64,000 nt of DNA from Tengunoibacter tsumagoiensis (GTDB lineage: Bacteria; Chloroflexota; Ktedonobacteria; Ktedonobacterales; Ktedonobacteraceae). The notes below the pieces were generated by a model. It ran no database searches, was not told the origin of the DNA, and worked only from the letters and a program-made list of their open reading frames with translations. The position numbers and the translations under genes are program-made. Numbering within the stretch: position 1 is the first letter of the stretch; the number at the start of each line of letters is the position of its first letter. This document shows positions 8,461 through 17,082 of this stretch, piece by piece. Location: the NCBI RefSeq assembly GCF_003967535.1, contig NZ_BIFR01000001.1, positions 2,107,001 to 2,171,000 of the forward strand. Direction: 5' to 3'.

Positions 8461-8768
8461 AGAACCTCGACCTTTGGAAACCCTCATCTTTTAAGCGGGG
8501 GAGGAGAAGGTCTTCCTTCTGAGAGAAGATAAAATCAGTTTCATCTTCGCTAAAATAGACACCTTTGATCAGGCTTTAACAGGAATACTAGCACAACTAT
8601 TTGATAATGTCTATTTCTGTGAGAGAAATTTCAAGACAGATACATAAGGAATACCAGAAAATAGAAAGATTCCCTGATAAGCTGTTAACATTTTACAACG
8701 CTGATTTGAAAGTATAGTAGGAGCAGTCATACGTAAGGTCTCTAAGGAAGGGTGCGAAAGAGCTGTTG
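8461..8768. other. divergent intergenic region between membrane protein and ECF sigma operon
   Basis: AT-rich, no ORF seen. A possible promoter for the sigma operon is TATAGT near 8715 with a TTTACA-like element about 15 bases upstream, which is shorter than ideal spacing. No palindromic operator stands out. Confidence 0.35.
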
Positions 8769-9401
8769 ATGATAAAAAGGATTCAGCGATATGAATCGAG
8801 TCAGCAGGAGCAGTTTCGGAAGAGAAAAGAACTGGCAGATTGTATTCAACAAAATACGGAAGCGTTGCTTCGAATTTTGCGCATGTATACGCAGCGGATG
8901 GGATTGGCTCAGGGCATGGAAGTACAGGCCGTCGCATTGGATGTGTTGCAGGAAACGGTTGTTGAGGCCCTTGAACATGCTGATCGTTTTGACACTGGCA
9001 GACAACCTGTGGCCTGGCTGTTAGGTATTGGGGTCAATGTTATTCGACGCAAAAAAGATGAGATGATGCGAACTGGGAAGCGTGAGTGCTCGATTGAGCA
9101 TTTCTCGTATCACCAGGAGGACACTGTCGATAGTGGTGAAGCACTGGCTTATGTGCAGTCAATCTCTGTTGCGGGACCGGAAGCAAAGGTTGAAGAGGAT
9201 GAGAGGGTTGAACAATTGCTTGCGCTGGTTTCTGCTGAAGATCGGCAGGTTCTACGATTAGCCTTTATTCATGGATTTAGCCGGGATGCTCTGGCTCAAC
9301 AATTAGGATTGACATCTGGTTCTGTGCGTGTGAAACTGCATCGCGCACTCTCTCGACTGCGTTTGGCCTGGCATGAGCAAGCAGAGGGGAATAATGAATG
9401 A
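8769..9401 (+). CDS. RNA polymerase sigma factor, ECF type
   Basis: An ECF sigma factor redirects RNA polymerase to a small regulon, often including its own operon. Region 2 is at residues ~25-95 (LDVLQETVVEALEHADRFD, PVAWLLGIGVNVIRRKK) and region 4 at ~150-205 (LALVSAEDRQVLRLAFIHGFSRDALAQQLGLTSGSVRVKLHRALSRLR, given in parts), with the helix-turn-helix SRDALAQQLGLTSGSVRV. Start choice is between TTG 8766 and ATG 8769, with ATG preferred. The stop overlaps the next start by ATGA, which indicates translational coupling with the membrane gene downstream, a typical sigma / anti-sigma layout. Confidence 0.92.
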   Translation: MIKRIQRYESSQQEQFRKRKELADCIQQNTEALLRILRMYTQRMGLAQGMEVQAVALDVLQETVVEALEHADRFDTGRQPVAWLLGIGVNVIRRKKDEMMRTGKRECSIEHFSYHQEDTVDSGEALAYVQSISVAGPEAKVEEDERVEQLLALVSAEDRQVLRLAFIHGFSRDALAQQLGLTSGSVRVKLHRALSRLRLAWHEQAEGNNE

Positions 9402-10336
9402 GTGATCATCTTACATTACAGGGACGACAACGTGCCAGGGTGTTGATGCGCTACTATGCCGCACTGGAGGCGGGCGATATTGATGAGCTAGCAGCCATAT
9501 TGCAAGAGGCTGAATATGATGATGATCTGCAAACTCTGCTACTAGAAGCGAATGAGCCATATCTGCAAGAGCATAGGCAGGCTGTGCAGTTGCATGAGAT
9601 TGTCCAGATTCAGAATCTGGTCCAGCAGCAGGTGGTCAGCACTGTAGCCCCGACTGAGCACGAGTCTCTCTTCTCAGCGTCACGAATGCGTACATTCTGG
9701 CAGCATTGCTGGCTGATACTGGTGAGTCAATGGCGTCTGATTCACAAGAGCATCTGGATTGTTTGTCTCCTTGCGCTCGGGATCAGTGGCGCGATTGCCT
9801 GGTATCTGATGGGGCTTTCATCCCAACTTATTTCAGGGGCCGAGATAGAACTGGCCTTGCTGTTATCCGTGACTACTGCGTCTGGCATTGCCTATCTCTG
9901 CGGGGGTGAGCAAGATGTGGGGCAGGAAATAGTGCTCTCAACTCCGACATCTCCAGCCTTGATCGTCTGTTGTCGTACCGTACTGGTAGTGGGATACAAT
10001 ATCTTGCTGGCTTTTATCCTGTCGTTCATTTTGTCAGTGACCTATGGGATCAGTCTGATCGAGATGACGCAGATCTGGTTAGGGCCAATCTTATTACTCT
10101 CAGCCCTTGCTATGGCCGTTACCGTCATACTTGGATCGCTCTACGCATTATGTGCAGTACTGCTGATAGAAGTTGGGCAAATGCTGCAAATACGTTTTTC
10201 TGCTTCGACAGTCTTAGTAGAGCATAACTATCTCTGGCAAACCAATACAATTACTCTGTTGCTTGCGTGTGCCTGTTTTCTATTTGCACTTTTTTATGTG
10301 TCGCGCCACCCCAGGTCTGGTCCCGAGATAGTATAG
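9398..10336 (+). CDS. membrane protein, candidate anti-sigma factor / ABC-2 permease-like
   Basis: The start overlaps the sigma stop codon (ATGA). The N-terminal ~100 residues are soluble and acidic (AALEAGDIDELAAILQEAEYDDDL), then about six hydrophobic segments follow. A membrane protein with a cytoplasmic N-terminal domain directly after an ECF sigma gene is the usual position of an anti-sigma factor, but no zinc-binding HxxxCxxC motif is visible. The membrane half resembles the permease-like proteins that follow it in the operon. The role as anti-sigma factor is inferred from position only. Confidence 0.65.
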   Translation: MSDHLTLQGRQRARVLMRYYAALEAGDIDELAAILQEAEYDDDLQTLLLEANEPYLQEHRQAVQLHEIVQIQNLVQQQVVSTVAPTEHESLFSASRMRTFWQHCWLILVSQWRLIHKSIWIVCLLALGISGAIAWYLMGLSSQLISGAEIELALLLSVTTASGIAYLCGGEQDVGQEIVLSTPTSPALIVCCRTVLVVGYNILLAFILSFILSVTYGISLIEMTQIWLGPILLLSALAMAVTVILGSLYALCAVLLIEVGQMLQIRFSASTVLVEHNYLWQTNTITLLLACACFLFALFYVSRHPRSGPEIV

Positions 10337-10358
10337 AGGAAAGTTCGAAGAGAGCCTT

Positions 10359-11072
10359 ATGTTTTTTGAGCGAATGTATTACGAAATGCGCCTTATTGGT
10401 TGGAGCGTCGCGGGTTTTCCCGGTACTGCCCTGTGTTGTCTCGGAGTGGGATTATTGTTCTTGCACGCTGACACACACTTTATCATCATTGGTATCACGG
10501 CAGCACTAGAGATGTTTTTACCACTACTAGCAGGATTGCAGGTGATCAGTATGAGCAGTTTTGATGGACTGATGGAACTGCAACTCACCTTACCAACCAG
10601 TTATCGCAGGACGATGATGCATCGATTCATACTGGTCTTTGCCTGTATTGGCTACGCTGCCCTGCTTACCAGCGTTATCACTGCCTTCTGGCAAAACGCT
10701 TTTCTGGCACCTTTCCAGGTCTACCCCCTCGCATTGCGCCTGTGGCTCTGGCAGTTAACCTGGATCGCCCCTTTGCTCTGGTTTATGGCGGGTGGACAGG
10801 TGCTGGCCTTGTTGATGAGGAGTCGGGCTTCGGGTAGCGTCCTGTTAAGCGGTATCTGGTTACTGGATGTATTTGCCTCTGGTTTTTTGGCAGGCAATGC
10901 CTGGCTGTGCCCATTGTTTCTCTTCATGACAACACTGTTATTACAAACACCTTTATGGTTTGTCAATCGTCTGACCATGATAGGGACGGCTGTGCTGATG
11001 TTTGGAATTGGTGCATGCCAGCTGCAATCTGCTGAGGGGTTACTACGCCTGTCTGAACAGGGAGGCGAGTAG
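10359..11072 (+). CDS. ABC-2 permease-like membrane protein (paralogue A1)
   Basis: About 237 residues with six hydrophobic segments. It shares with the next gene the segments LEMFLPLLAG, ELQLTLPTSYRRT and WLWQLTWIAPLLW, so the two arose by duplication. The LQLTLPT-YRR stretch between membrane segments resembles the cytoplasmic coupling region of ABC-2 subunits (compare VTELFETVVPAYGARLFGKYLG in the other pair). The gene begins 22 bases after the previous stop and ends one base before the next start. With the ATPase at 12699 it should form part of an exporter of unknown substrate. Confidence 0.7.
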   Translation: MFFERMYYEMRLIGWSVAGFPGTALCCLGVGLLFLHADTHFIIIGITAALEMFLPLLAGLQVISMSSFDGLMELQLTLPTSYRRTMMHRFILVFACIGYAALLTSVITAFWQNAFLAPFQVYPLALRLWLWQLTWIAPLLWFMAGGQVLALLMRSRASGSVLLSGIWLLDVFASGFLAGNAWLCPLFLFMTTLLLQTPLWFVNRLTMIGTAVLMFGIGACQLQSAEGLLRLSEQGGE

Positions 11073-11073
11073 G

Positions 11074-11829
11074 ATGACTATCTGGAAAGTTGAGGATTGT
11101 GTATTGAATGATCGTTTGCGTTATGAGCTGCAATTGATGGGTAAGTGGGTGATAGTGACACCCATTGTGCTGGTGATTTTCATGTCTATGAGCCCATTTG
11201 TGTTGCGAATGACGAATGTCAAGACGATGACGCTGCTCATTGCCAGTCTAGAAATGTTTTTACCTTTACTGGCTGGTATTATCGTAGCTACCATCTGTAT
11301 GCATGATTCAGCGATTGAATTACAATTGACCTTGCCAACACTCTATCGGCGTACGATCTGGCGTCGTATTGGACTGGTTACATTCTGGACTGCTATCATC
11401 TCCTGTCTCTTAAGTATTGTTGTGTATAGTTTGAATCCACTCCGGCAACCGCAGGAAGTGCAGTCCTGGTCGGTGGGCGCTCGCATTATTCTGGGGCAAC
11501 TGACCTGGCTGGCGCCTCTAGTCTGGATGATAGCGCTGAGCCTGGTGTTGTCTCTCGTGTTCAGGAGCCGTGTAGCCAGCGTCTCCGTTCTGGGTGCACT
11601 CTGGGTGGGTGAAAACATTGTCTACGGGCTCTTTCTTAGTACAAATTGGTTGCGTCCCATCTTCATTTTTGCGACGACATTGACACCGCTTACGCTTCTG
11701 ACCCTGAATTTCTGGCTTTCAAATCGCCTGTGGTTGCTTGGTATAGCGTTACTCTTGCTTATAATTGCCTGGTGGCGCTTATATAGCGTTGAAAGGTTGC
11801 TGCCTGCCTCAGGTAGTGGAGAAGAATAA
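11074..11829 (+). CDS. ABC-2 permease-like membrane protein (paralogue A2)
   Basis: Paralogue of the gene before it: LEMFLPLLAG, ELQLTLPTLYRRTIWRR and QLTWLAPLVW are shared. It has six hydrophobic segments. The ATG at 11074 is preceded by GGAGG in the end of the upstream gene; the longer open frame from 11002 would overlap that gene by 70 bases and lacks such a site. It is part of the sigma-ABC operon. Confidence 0.72.
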   Translation: MTIWKVEDCVLNDRLRYELQLMGKWVIVTPIVLVIFMSMSPFVLRMTNVKTMTLLIASLEMFLPLLAGIIVATICMHDSAIELQLTLPTLYRRTIWRRIGLVTFWTAIISCLLSIVVYSLNPLRQPQEVQSWSVGARIILGQLTWLAPLVWMIALSLVLSLVFRSRVASVSVLGALWVGENIVYGLFLSTNWLRPIFIFATTLTPLTLLTLNFWLSNRLWLLGIALLLLIIAWWRLYSVERLLPASGSGEE

Positions 11830-11833
11830 AGGT

Positions 11834-12613
11834 ATGAATGGGTTCTCAGTTTTTCTAGGAACGTTCCTGTATGAGTTTCGCATGCAAGTGCGTCGGCCAG
11901 CTTTATGGTTAACCTTTTTGCTCTGCTCATTAGTACTCACTCTAACCATGCATGATCTGCTGACATTCTCATTGGAGACTCCATTAACGGTAGTAATAAG
12001 TCATTGGCTCATGTTGTTGAATACCTTTTTCCCGATTGTGTTTAGTTTTTTTCTCGCGGACCGCTTCATTCGGGATCAACGTATCAAGGTGACTGAACTG
12101 TTTGAGACAGTTGTACCAGCGTATGGAGCACGCCTGTTTGGAAAATACCTGGGATGTTGTCTGGCTACGCTGGTGCCAATTTTCCTGTTTTATAGTCTGG
12201 GCATTGCGCTGATTTTGCTGCATGCACGCCAGGTGCAGGTGCCTGGCCTGGCCTTAGAGATGTTCGTCGCCCTGGTCGTACCAGAAGTCTTGTTTGTTGG
12301 TGCATTCTCCATGGCCATTCCTGTTTGCATTCCTCTCCCAGTGTATCAATTTCTGTTCGTTGGATACTGGTTCTGGGGCAACATTTTCCCGCCATATCCA
12401 CATACGCCTTTCCCTATTCCCACCTTAAGTGGGACCATACTGACCCCCATTGGCAGTTATATCAGCGCAGGATTGTTTGGTGTTCCAGCATTTGCAGTCA
12501 ATCAGGCGAGTGTAGTTGAAGGGCATGCAAGCCTTGTTGTGCTGCTCGTTTGTCCTGTCGTTGTGATGTGCATACTTATCGTGTATGCGCGCTGGCAGCC
12601 AAAGTTGCGCTAA
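11834..12613 (+). CDS. ABC-2 type permease-like protein (paralogue B1)
   Basis: About 260 residues and six hydrophobic segments. DRFIRDQRIKVTELFETVVPAYGARLFGKYLG is the likely coupling region that meets the ATPase (quoted as neighbouring pieces), and GYWFWGNIFPP and PTLSGTILTPIGSYISAGLFG are shared with the permease at 13698. Start ATG 11834 follows AAAGG; the longer frame from 11765 overlaps the upstream gene. With the B2 protein and the ATPase it most likely builds the membrane part of the exporter. Confidence 0.75.
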   Translation: MNGFSVFLGTFLYEFRMQVRRPALWLTFLLCSLVLTLTMHDLLTFSLETPLTVVISHWLMLLNTFFPIVFSFFLADRFIRDQRIKVTELFETVVPAYGARLFGKYLGCCLATLVPIFLFYSLGIALILLHARQVQVPGLALEMFVALVVPEVLFVGAFSMAIPVCIPLPVYQFLFVGYWFWGNIFPPYPHTPFPIPTLSGTILTPIGSYISAGLFGVPAFAVNQASVVEGHASLVVLLVCPVVVMCILIVYARWQPKLR

Positions 12614-12698
12614 ACACGAAGAACTGGTGGTAGGAATATTCTCAATTTCAGGCGCTGACATGCAGCGTACTGCATAAATGATTGTGAAGGAGAACAAG

Positions 12699-13610
12699 AT
12701 GAAGATCATTATCGACCATATGAATAAGGTCTACCGAGGCAACGTGCATGCTCTAAATGATATCAGTTTAACGATCCCAGACGGCATGTTTGGTCTGCTC
12801 GGGCCTAATGGAGCTGGAAAAACGACGACGATGCGTATCATGGCTGGTATTTTACGTCCTACGAACGGCACGCTACAGATCGGCCCCTTTGATGCGACCA
12901 CCGAGCGTGGACGTAATGAGGTGAAGAAGATCCTGGGCTACCTGCCACAGGATCTGGGTATGTACCCAGATCTCAGCGCCTATGAGTTCCTCGATTATAT
13001 CGGTATCCTTAAAGGGCTGAATCAGCGCACTCAACGCCATAAGCGCGTCACAGAACTACTGGAAATGGTTGCCCTGGCTGATGTCGCCAGACGTAAAATC
13101 AAGACCTTCTCTGGCGGTATGAAGCGCCGCGTTGGCATTGCTCAGGCTTTACTCAATGATCCGCAGCTACTTATCGTCGATGAGCCAACAGCTGGACTGG
13201 ATCCTGAGGAGCGCATCCGTTTTCGTAACCTGCTCTCTGATCTTGCTGGTGGTAATCGCACCGTGCTGCTTTCGACCCATATTGTGGAAGATATTGCCCA
13301 GACCTGCCAGAACCTGGCAGTAATTAAAAGTGGTCAGACCATTTTCCAGGGATCAATTGCTGAGATGCTAAAGGAGACCATTAATCGTGTATGGCTGATT
13401 ACGACCCAGGGTGTGAAGCCACAGGGGGACTTTACTGTCGTGTCAACATTGAACCTGGGTGGAACCATGCAGTATCGCGTGGTTGGGGATGTGTCTGATC
13501 TGCGGCGCGACTCCAAGCTCAGGATTGAAGCGGTACAACCGAACCTGGAGGATGGCTATGTCTGGTTAATGCATGCCCCAAACGGTGCCAGTGCAAAATC
13601 TGTTTTTTAA
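12699..13610 (+). CDS. ABC transporter ATP-binding protein
   Basis: Drives the exporter encoded around it. Walker A GPNGAGKTT (about residue 35), Q-loop LPQD, signature SGGMKRR, Walker B LLIVDEPTAGLDPEE and the H-switch STHIVED are all intact in the first ~225 residues. A C-terminal domain of about 80 residues follows, as in ABC-2 ATPases. ATG 12699 sits seven bases behind AAGGAG and is preferred to the upstream in-frame ATG at 12678. Permease-like genes lie on both sides, so the ATPase may serve a heterodimeric membrane unit. Confidence 0.95.
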   Translation: MKIIIDHMNKVYRGNVHALNDISLTIPDGMFGLLGPNGAGKTTTMRIMAGILRPTNGTLQIGPFDATTERGRNEVKKILGYLPQDLGMYPDLSAYEFLDYIGILKGLNQRTQRHKRVTELLEMVALADVARRKIKTFSGGMKRRVGIAQALLNDPQLLIVDEPTAGLDPEERIRFRNLLSDLAGGNRTVLLSTHIVEDIAQTCQNLAVIKSGQTIFQGSIAEMLKETINRVWLITTQGVKPQGDFTVVSTLNLGGTMQYRVVGDVSDLRRDSKLRIEAVQPNLEDGYVWLMHAPNGASAKSVF

Positions 13611-13697
13611 CCGATCAAGGTGGCTATATTCGCCATATGTCTGATATAAAGAAGCATTTTTTGTGTTAAACAGAGCATTAATAGAAGGAAAGAGATC

Positions 13698-14495
13698 GTG
13701 GATACTCTCGCATCAACTTTTGTGGGCGCATTGCAGTTCGAGTTCGCGATGCAGATTCGCCGCCGTGTCATGTGGGTCACCTTTTTCTTTTTTGCGATCT
13801 TCGTGTATGCGCTGGCTGGTCAGGGAAACTGGTCGCACTGGCAGGGCAACCGGTCCGCAACCGATAGCTTTGCCGACTGGACCGTAGTGGTAAATCTCTT
13901 GCTGCCAATCGCTGTAGGTGTGCTCCTGGCTGATCGACTGCGGCGCGATAAGAGCACTCGCGTCGATGAGCTTCTGTATACAGTAGAGGGCTCACTGGGG
14001 GGACGCTTAGTGGGGAAATACCTGGGCAGTATACTGGCTACATTAATTCCGTTCTTCCTGGTCTATCTGGGAGGTATGGCATTTATCACGTATCACTGGG
14101 CACCAATAGAGGGATTTGCACAGGCATTGACGCAATGGCCAGTTGCCCTGGCTATGTTTCTAGCGGTTGTGGTGCCTGGTGCACTCTTTGTTGCTGGTTT
14201 TTCCATTGCAGTACCCTTTGTCGTCTGGGTTCCGCTCTATCAGTTGCTGTTTGTCTGCTACTGGTTCTGGGGGAATGCACTTGAGCCTGGAAAAGGCATT
14301 CCCACCTTGAGCAACACCATCCTGACGCCATTCGGAGCCTTTATGCTGGCTGGCTTCTTTGGAGCGGATAGCGGGATGGTCATCCATAAAGCTACGGCAG
14401 TGCAGGGTCTGGCCAGCCTGATCCTCTTAATCGTTCTTGGCTTCTGTGCTATTCTGGCTGTCTGGCAGTATATCCGCTGGCACCTTTCACGATAA
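13698..14495 (+). CDS. ABC-2 type permease-like protein (paralogue B2)
   Basis: Paralogue of the 11834 gene (ADRLRRDKSTRVDELLYTV, GGRLVGKYLGS, CYWFWGNALEP, PTLSNTILTPFGAFMLAGFFG). Six hydrophobic segments. The start is GTG 13698 behind GAAGGAAAGAG. It closes the sigma-exporter operon, about 90 bases after the ATPase gene. The pairwise duplication suggests a heterodimeric permease. Confidence 0.75.
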   Translation: MDTLASTFVGALQFEFAMQIRRRVMWVTFFFFAIFVYALAGQGNWSHWQGNRSATDSFADWTVVVNLLLPIAVGVLLADRLRRDKSTRVDELLYTVEGSLGGRLVGKYLGSILATLIPFFLVYLGGMAFITYHWAPIEGFAQALTQWPVALAMFLAVVVPGALFVAGFSIAVPFVVWVPLYQLLFVCYWFWGNALEPGKGIPTLSNTILTPFGAFMLAGFFGADSGMVIHKATAVQGLASLILLIVLGFCAILAVWQYIRWHLSR

Positions 14496-14855
14496 GCAAC
14501 CATGCCTTGTGGGGGCACCATCAACTATTCTTTGCACATCTTGCCGTTCTTGCCCAGTATCATGAAGGTTGTTTCGATCCTGGCCTGGTATTCGCAGTTG
14601 TTCTGACACCTTTTCTCAGCCTGATATTCGTTCTTCACGGATCCCGTCATCCCTCTATAGGAATATGTAAAGAGAGAACAAGGAGATCATACATAACCTG
14701 GATCAACGCCTCCTCGAATTTTTTCCTGAACATGTCCCTCAAGAACCAGAGGAAGTAAGCTCAGACTAGTGAGATCTCCTTTTAGCGTACAATAGTGTAT
14801 ACTAAAAGTATAGATTTATGTAAATTTGCTTTTATGACATCCATAGGAAGAAACT
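14496..14855. other. intergenic stretch, possibly with decayed coding sequence, and promoter of next gene
   Basis: Two open stretches look protein-like but lack start signals: 14507-14758 (TTG start, no ribosome site) and a different frame ending ...LLEFFPEHVPQEPEEVSSD at 14769. They may be the remains of a gene broken by frameshifts. Near the right end, TATACT-AAA-AGTATA (14798-14812) forms a small palindrome that includes a good -10 box for the gene at 14856. Confidence 0.4.
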
Positions 14856-15509
14856 ATGCCTGATTTCGTAACAACAATTATTGCAGCTTTAATTGGTTCA
14901 GTTATTGGATCAGTTGGCGCAGTGTTCGCTGATTATTGGCTGACACAAAGAAAAGAGAAGCTCGCTAAACGTGAAATTATCTTGCAACGCTATCTTTTTC
15001 AACTTCAAGATGCAATAGAGATGTTCTATTATCGTCTGAATAATGTCGCATTTAGTGCTGGTGGGCGCGTTATGTCTGATGAATATTTTGAAGTTACCAC
15101 GCTCTACGCATTTGGGAAGGTTTTAGCGCTTGAAAGAATCTTTTTGTTGGATGCTGTTTATACGCAACTTGATGGTCTTTATCCTGAGCTAGGCACCTTT
15201 CTGAGAGTACATAGATTGGATAGAAATGTACAATATATCGACCTGTACCAATACGATCGTATAGCATTAGCTGAATCAATCATTGAGCGTGAAGGTGAAG
15301 TGTTTAGGACAAGCACCTATCTTGAGTTTAGAAAACGTTACGAGATGCCGGGATCGAGAGAAAAGCAATGGTTGGAGCCAGCGGTTAACGCCATTACATC
15401 ACTCTCACCTGTTCAGATACAAGCGATGCTGAAGTTTTTAAAGATAGAGGCAGACCGTATTGCAAAAAGAACGGGTATTGATAGTTCCCTTAATAAGGAT
15501 CATAAGTAA
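14856..15509 (+). CDS. hypothetical protein with N-terminal membrane anchor
   Basis: 217 residues; one transmembrane helix at residues 5-28 (IIAALIGSVIGSVGAVFADYW), then a mostly helical, charged cytoplasmic domain (ILQRYLFQLQDAIEMFYYRL, and a C-terminal LSPVQIQAMLKFLKIEADRIAKR helix). ATG 14856 follows AGGAAG. No family is recognised. The bases are AT-richer than in the preceding operon. Confidence 0.65.
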   Translation: MPDFVTTIIAALIGSVIGSVGAVFADYWLTQRKEKLAKREIILQRYLFQLQDAIEMFYYRLNNVAFSAGGRVMSDEYFEVTTLYAFGKVLALERIFLLDAVYTQLDGLYPELGTFLRVHRLDRNVQYIDLYQYDRIALAESIIEREGEVFRTSTYLEFRKRYEMPGSREKQWLEPAVNAITSLSPVQIQAMLKFLKIEADRIAKRTGIDSSLNKDHK

Positions 15510-15671
15510 AAGATCATAAGTAGAAAAATATGTTTAATAACGGGTTGCTTAGAAGCAGGGAAAGCAGATGGAGGGCGTCAGTGAAAGCGGGGAAAAAGCA
15601 TTTGTAACGCGAGACCGTTCTCTGTTATGTAATGAATAATAGTTCTCATAGGGAGGGATGGCAAAGTAGCA

Positions 15672-17027
15672 ATGGGACGATCATTCTCAGAACAGGATGA
15701 ACAGAGACGTGTTCTCATAGAAACCATTTTTCGCGAGCACTATACCGAGATTCATTCCTTTCTCTTCAATAAGGTGAGACAATCTGATGTTGCTGATGAT
15801 CTGACCAGTACCGTCTTTCTCAAGGCATTTCGCTGGTTATTGGTAAATCGAGGCGTACGGCAAGTTCGTAGTTGGCTTTACGCCACCGCTCGCACCACGC
15901 TTGCGGATTACTGGCAAGAACAACGCAAACGCCCCTCTCTTCCTTTAGAGATGATCGAAAGCGATGCCGCTCTTCCTTTTGCGTCGTTGGAGAATGAACA
16001 AGCACAGAAACAAGTGCAGCGCTTGCTTTCATTCTTGCCGGCGCGTGAGCGCGAGGTCCTTCGCTTACGGTACTTACAGGGCTACACTACAGAAGAGGTT
16101 GGGCAAGAACTCGGCTTACGTGCAGGGCATGTGCGGGTCGTGCAACTGCGTGCCTTACGTCAGGCAGCTCTCATTGAAACAGAGGAAAGGAAGCTTTCAC
16201 ACATGGATGAAAAAGTTCTTACTTATACTGAACAAAGTCAACGCGTGCTTGATCTGGCAAAAGAGGAAGCGATCTCTTTGAAGCACCATTATATTGGCAC
16301 TGAGCATCTTTTGCTAGGCATTCTTGCTCAAGGCAGTGCCGCCGCCTCATTAATTGAGCAGGGAACAACATATGAACACGTGCGAGCGGGATTGATTTTC
16401 CTTATTGGAACAGATCAGGGTGACCCTGAATCTGGGACCCCCCTGACTCCCCAGGCACGACACATTCTTGAGCAAGCAGGAGAGATTGCAAGAGAGAGCA
16501 AAAAAATGGCAATCTCTCCACAGCATATTCTGCATGCTTTACAGAGCGCAGAAAACGAGTATGGGATTACCTTTGGGATGCTTCAATCATTAGGAGTTGA
16601 ACGACGTTTGGGGCAGATGCAGCCTATTGATGAGGACGCAAATGAGAGTGCCTTACGTCTGGAGGAAGATCTCATCACACTGTACCTCGAGCTCAGCCTT
16701 GAGGAAGAACGCCAACTCGCTTCGATGGTAAGGCGTGGTGAGAAGGAAAAGAAACGTGCCCAGTCTTTGCGTGAACATCCCGATAGCGACGTTGTTGAGG
16801 AGGGTAAAATCGCCTATTTTCGACTCTTCATAGCGAGCCAGCACCTGGTCCTCTCTGCAGCAAAGGAGTACTTCGCACCTGGAAAAGACGTGAGGAAGCT
16901 GCTTGATGCAGGCAATAAAGGTCTCATGTATGCTATCCACAAGTTTGGCATAAAGACGCAGGTATCCTTCCGTTCTTATGCTACTCATTGGATTCATCTG
17001 GAGATTATGGAATCTGTGCTTGAATAG
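15672..17027 (+). CDS. three-part regulator: ECF sigma (regions 2+4) - Clp N domain - primary-sigma region 1.2/2
   Basis: 451 residues in one frame. Residues ~17-85 are sigma region 2 (DVADDLTSTVFLKAFRWL, VRSWLYATARTTLADYW); ~112-170 are region 4 (LPAREREVLRLRYLQGYTTEEVGQELGL). Residues ~184-314 hold two Clp N repeats (LDLAKEEAISLKHHYIGTEHLLLGIL; ILEQAGEIARESKKMAISPQHILHAL). Residues ~333-451 resemble sigma-70 region 1.2 plus region 2 of a housekeeping sigma (LVLSAAKEYFAPGKDVRKLLD, NKGLMYAIHKFGIK, SFRSYATHWIHLEIM) and the protein stops there, without regions 3-4. Clp N domains bind substrates or adaptors in ClpA/B/C, so this could couple protein stress to transcription; that is inference. The ATG at 15672 is the first possible one after a stop. 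Confidence 0.85.
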   Translation: MGRSFSEQDEQRRVLIETIFREHYTEIHSFLFNKVRQSDVADDLTSTVFLKAFRWLLVNRGVRQVRSWLYATARTTLADYWQEQRKRPSLPLEMIESDAALPFASLENEQAQKQVQRLLSFLPAREREVLRLRYLQGYTTEEVGQELGLRAGHVRVVQLRALRQAALIETEERKLSHMDEKVLTYTEQSQRVLDLAKEEAISLKHHYIGTEHLLLGILAQGSAAASLIEQGTTYEHVRAGLIFLIGTDQGDPESGTPLTPQARHILEQAGEIARESKKMAISPQHILHALQSAENEYGITFGMLQSLGVERRLGQMQPIDEDANESALRLEEDLITLYLELSLEEERQLASMVRRGEKEKKRAQSLREHPDSDVVEEGKIAYFRLFIASQHLVLSAAKEYFAPGKDVRKLLDAGNKGLMYAIHKFGIKTQVSFRSYATHWIHLEIMESVLE

Positions 17028-17082
17028 TAGAGCTTTGCCGCAGTTCTGTTAGAGCGTGATGCTGTTCTGGCCCTCGTGCTTT

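Noticed and set aside
14507..14758. 83-codon open frame after the exporter operon
   Set aside because: It has a TTG start with no ribosome site, and another frame looks more protein-like at the 3' end. It is kept only as possible decayed sequence in the intergenic note.
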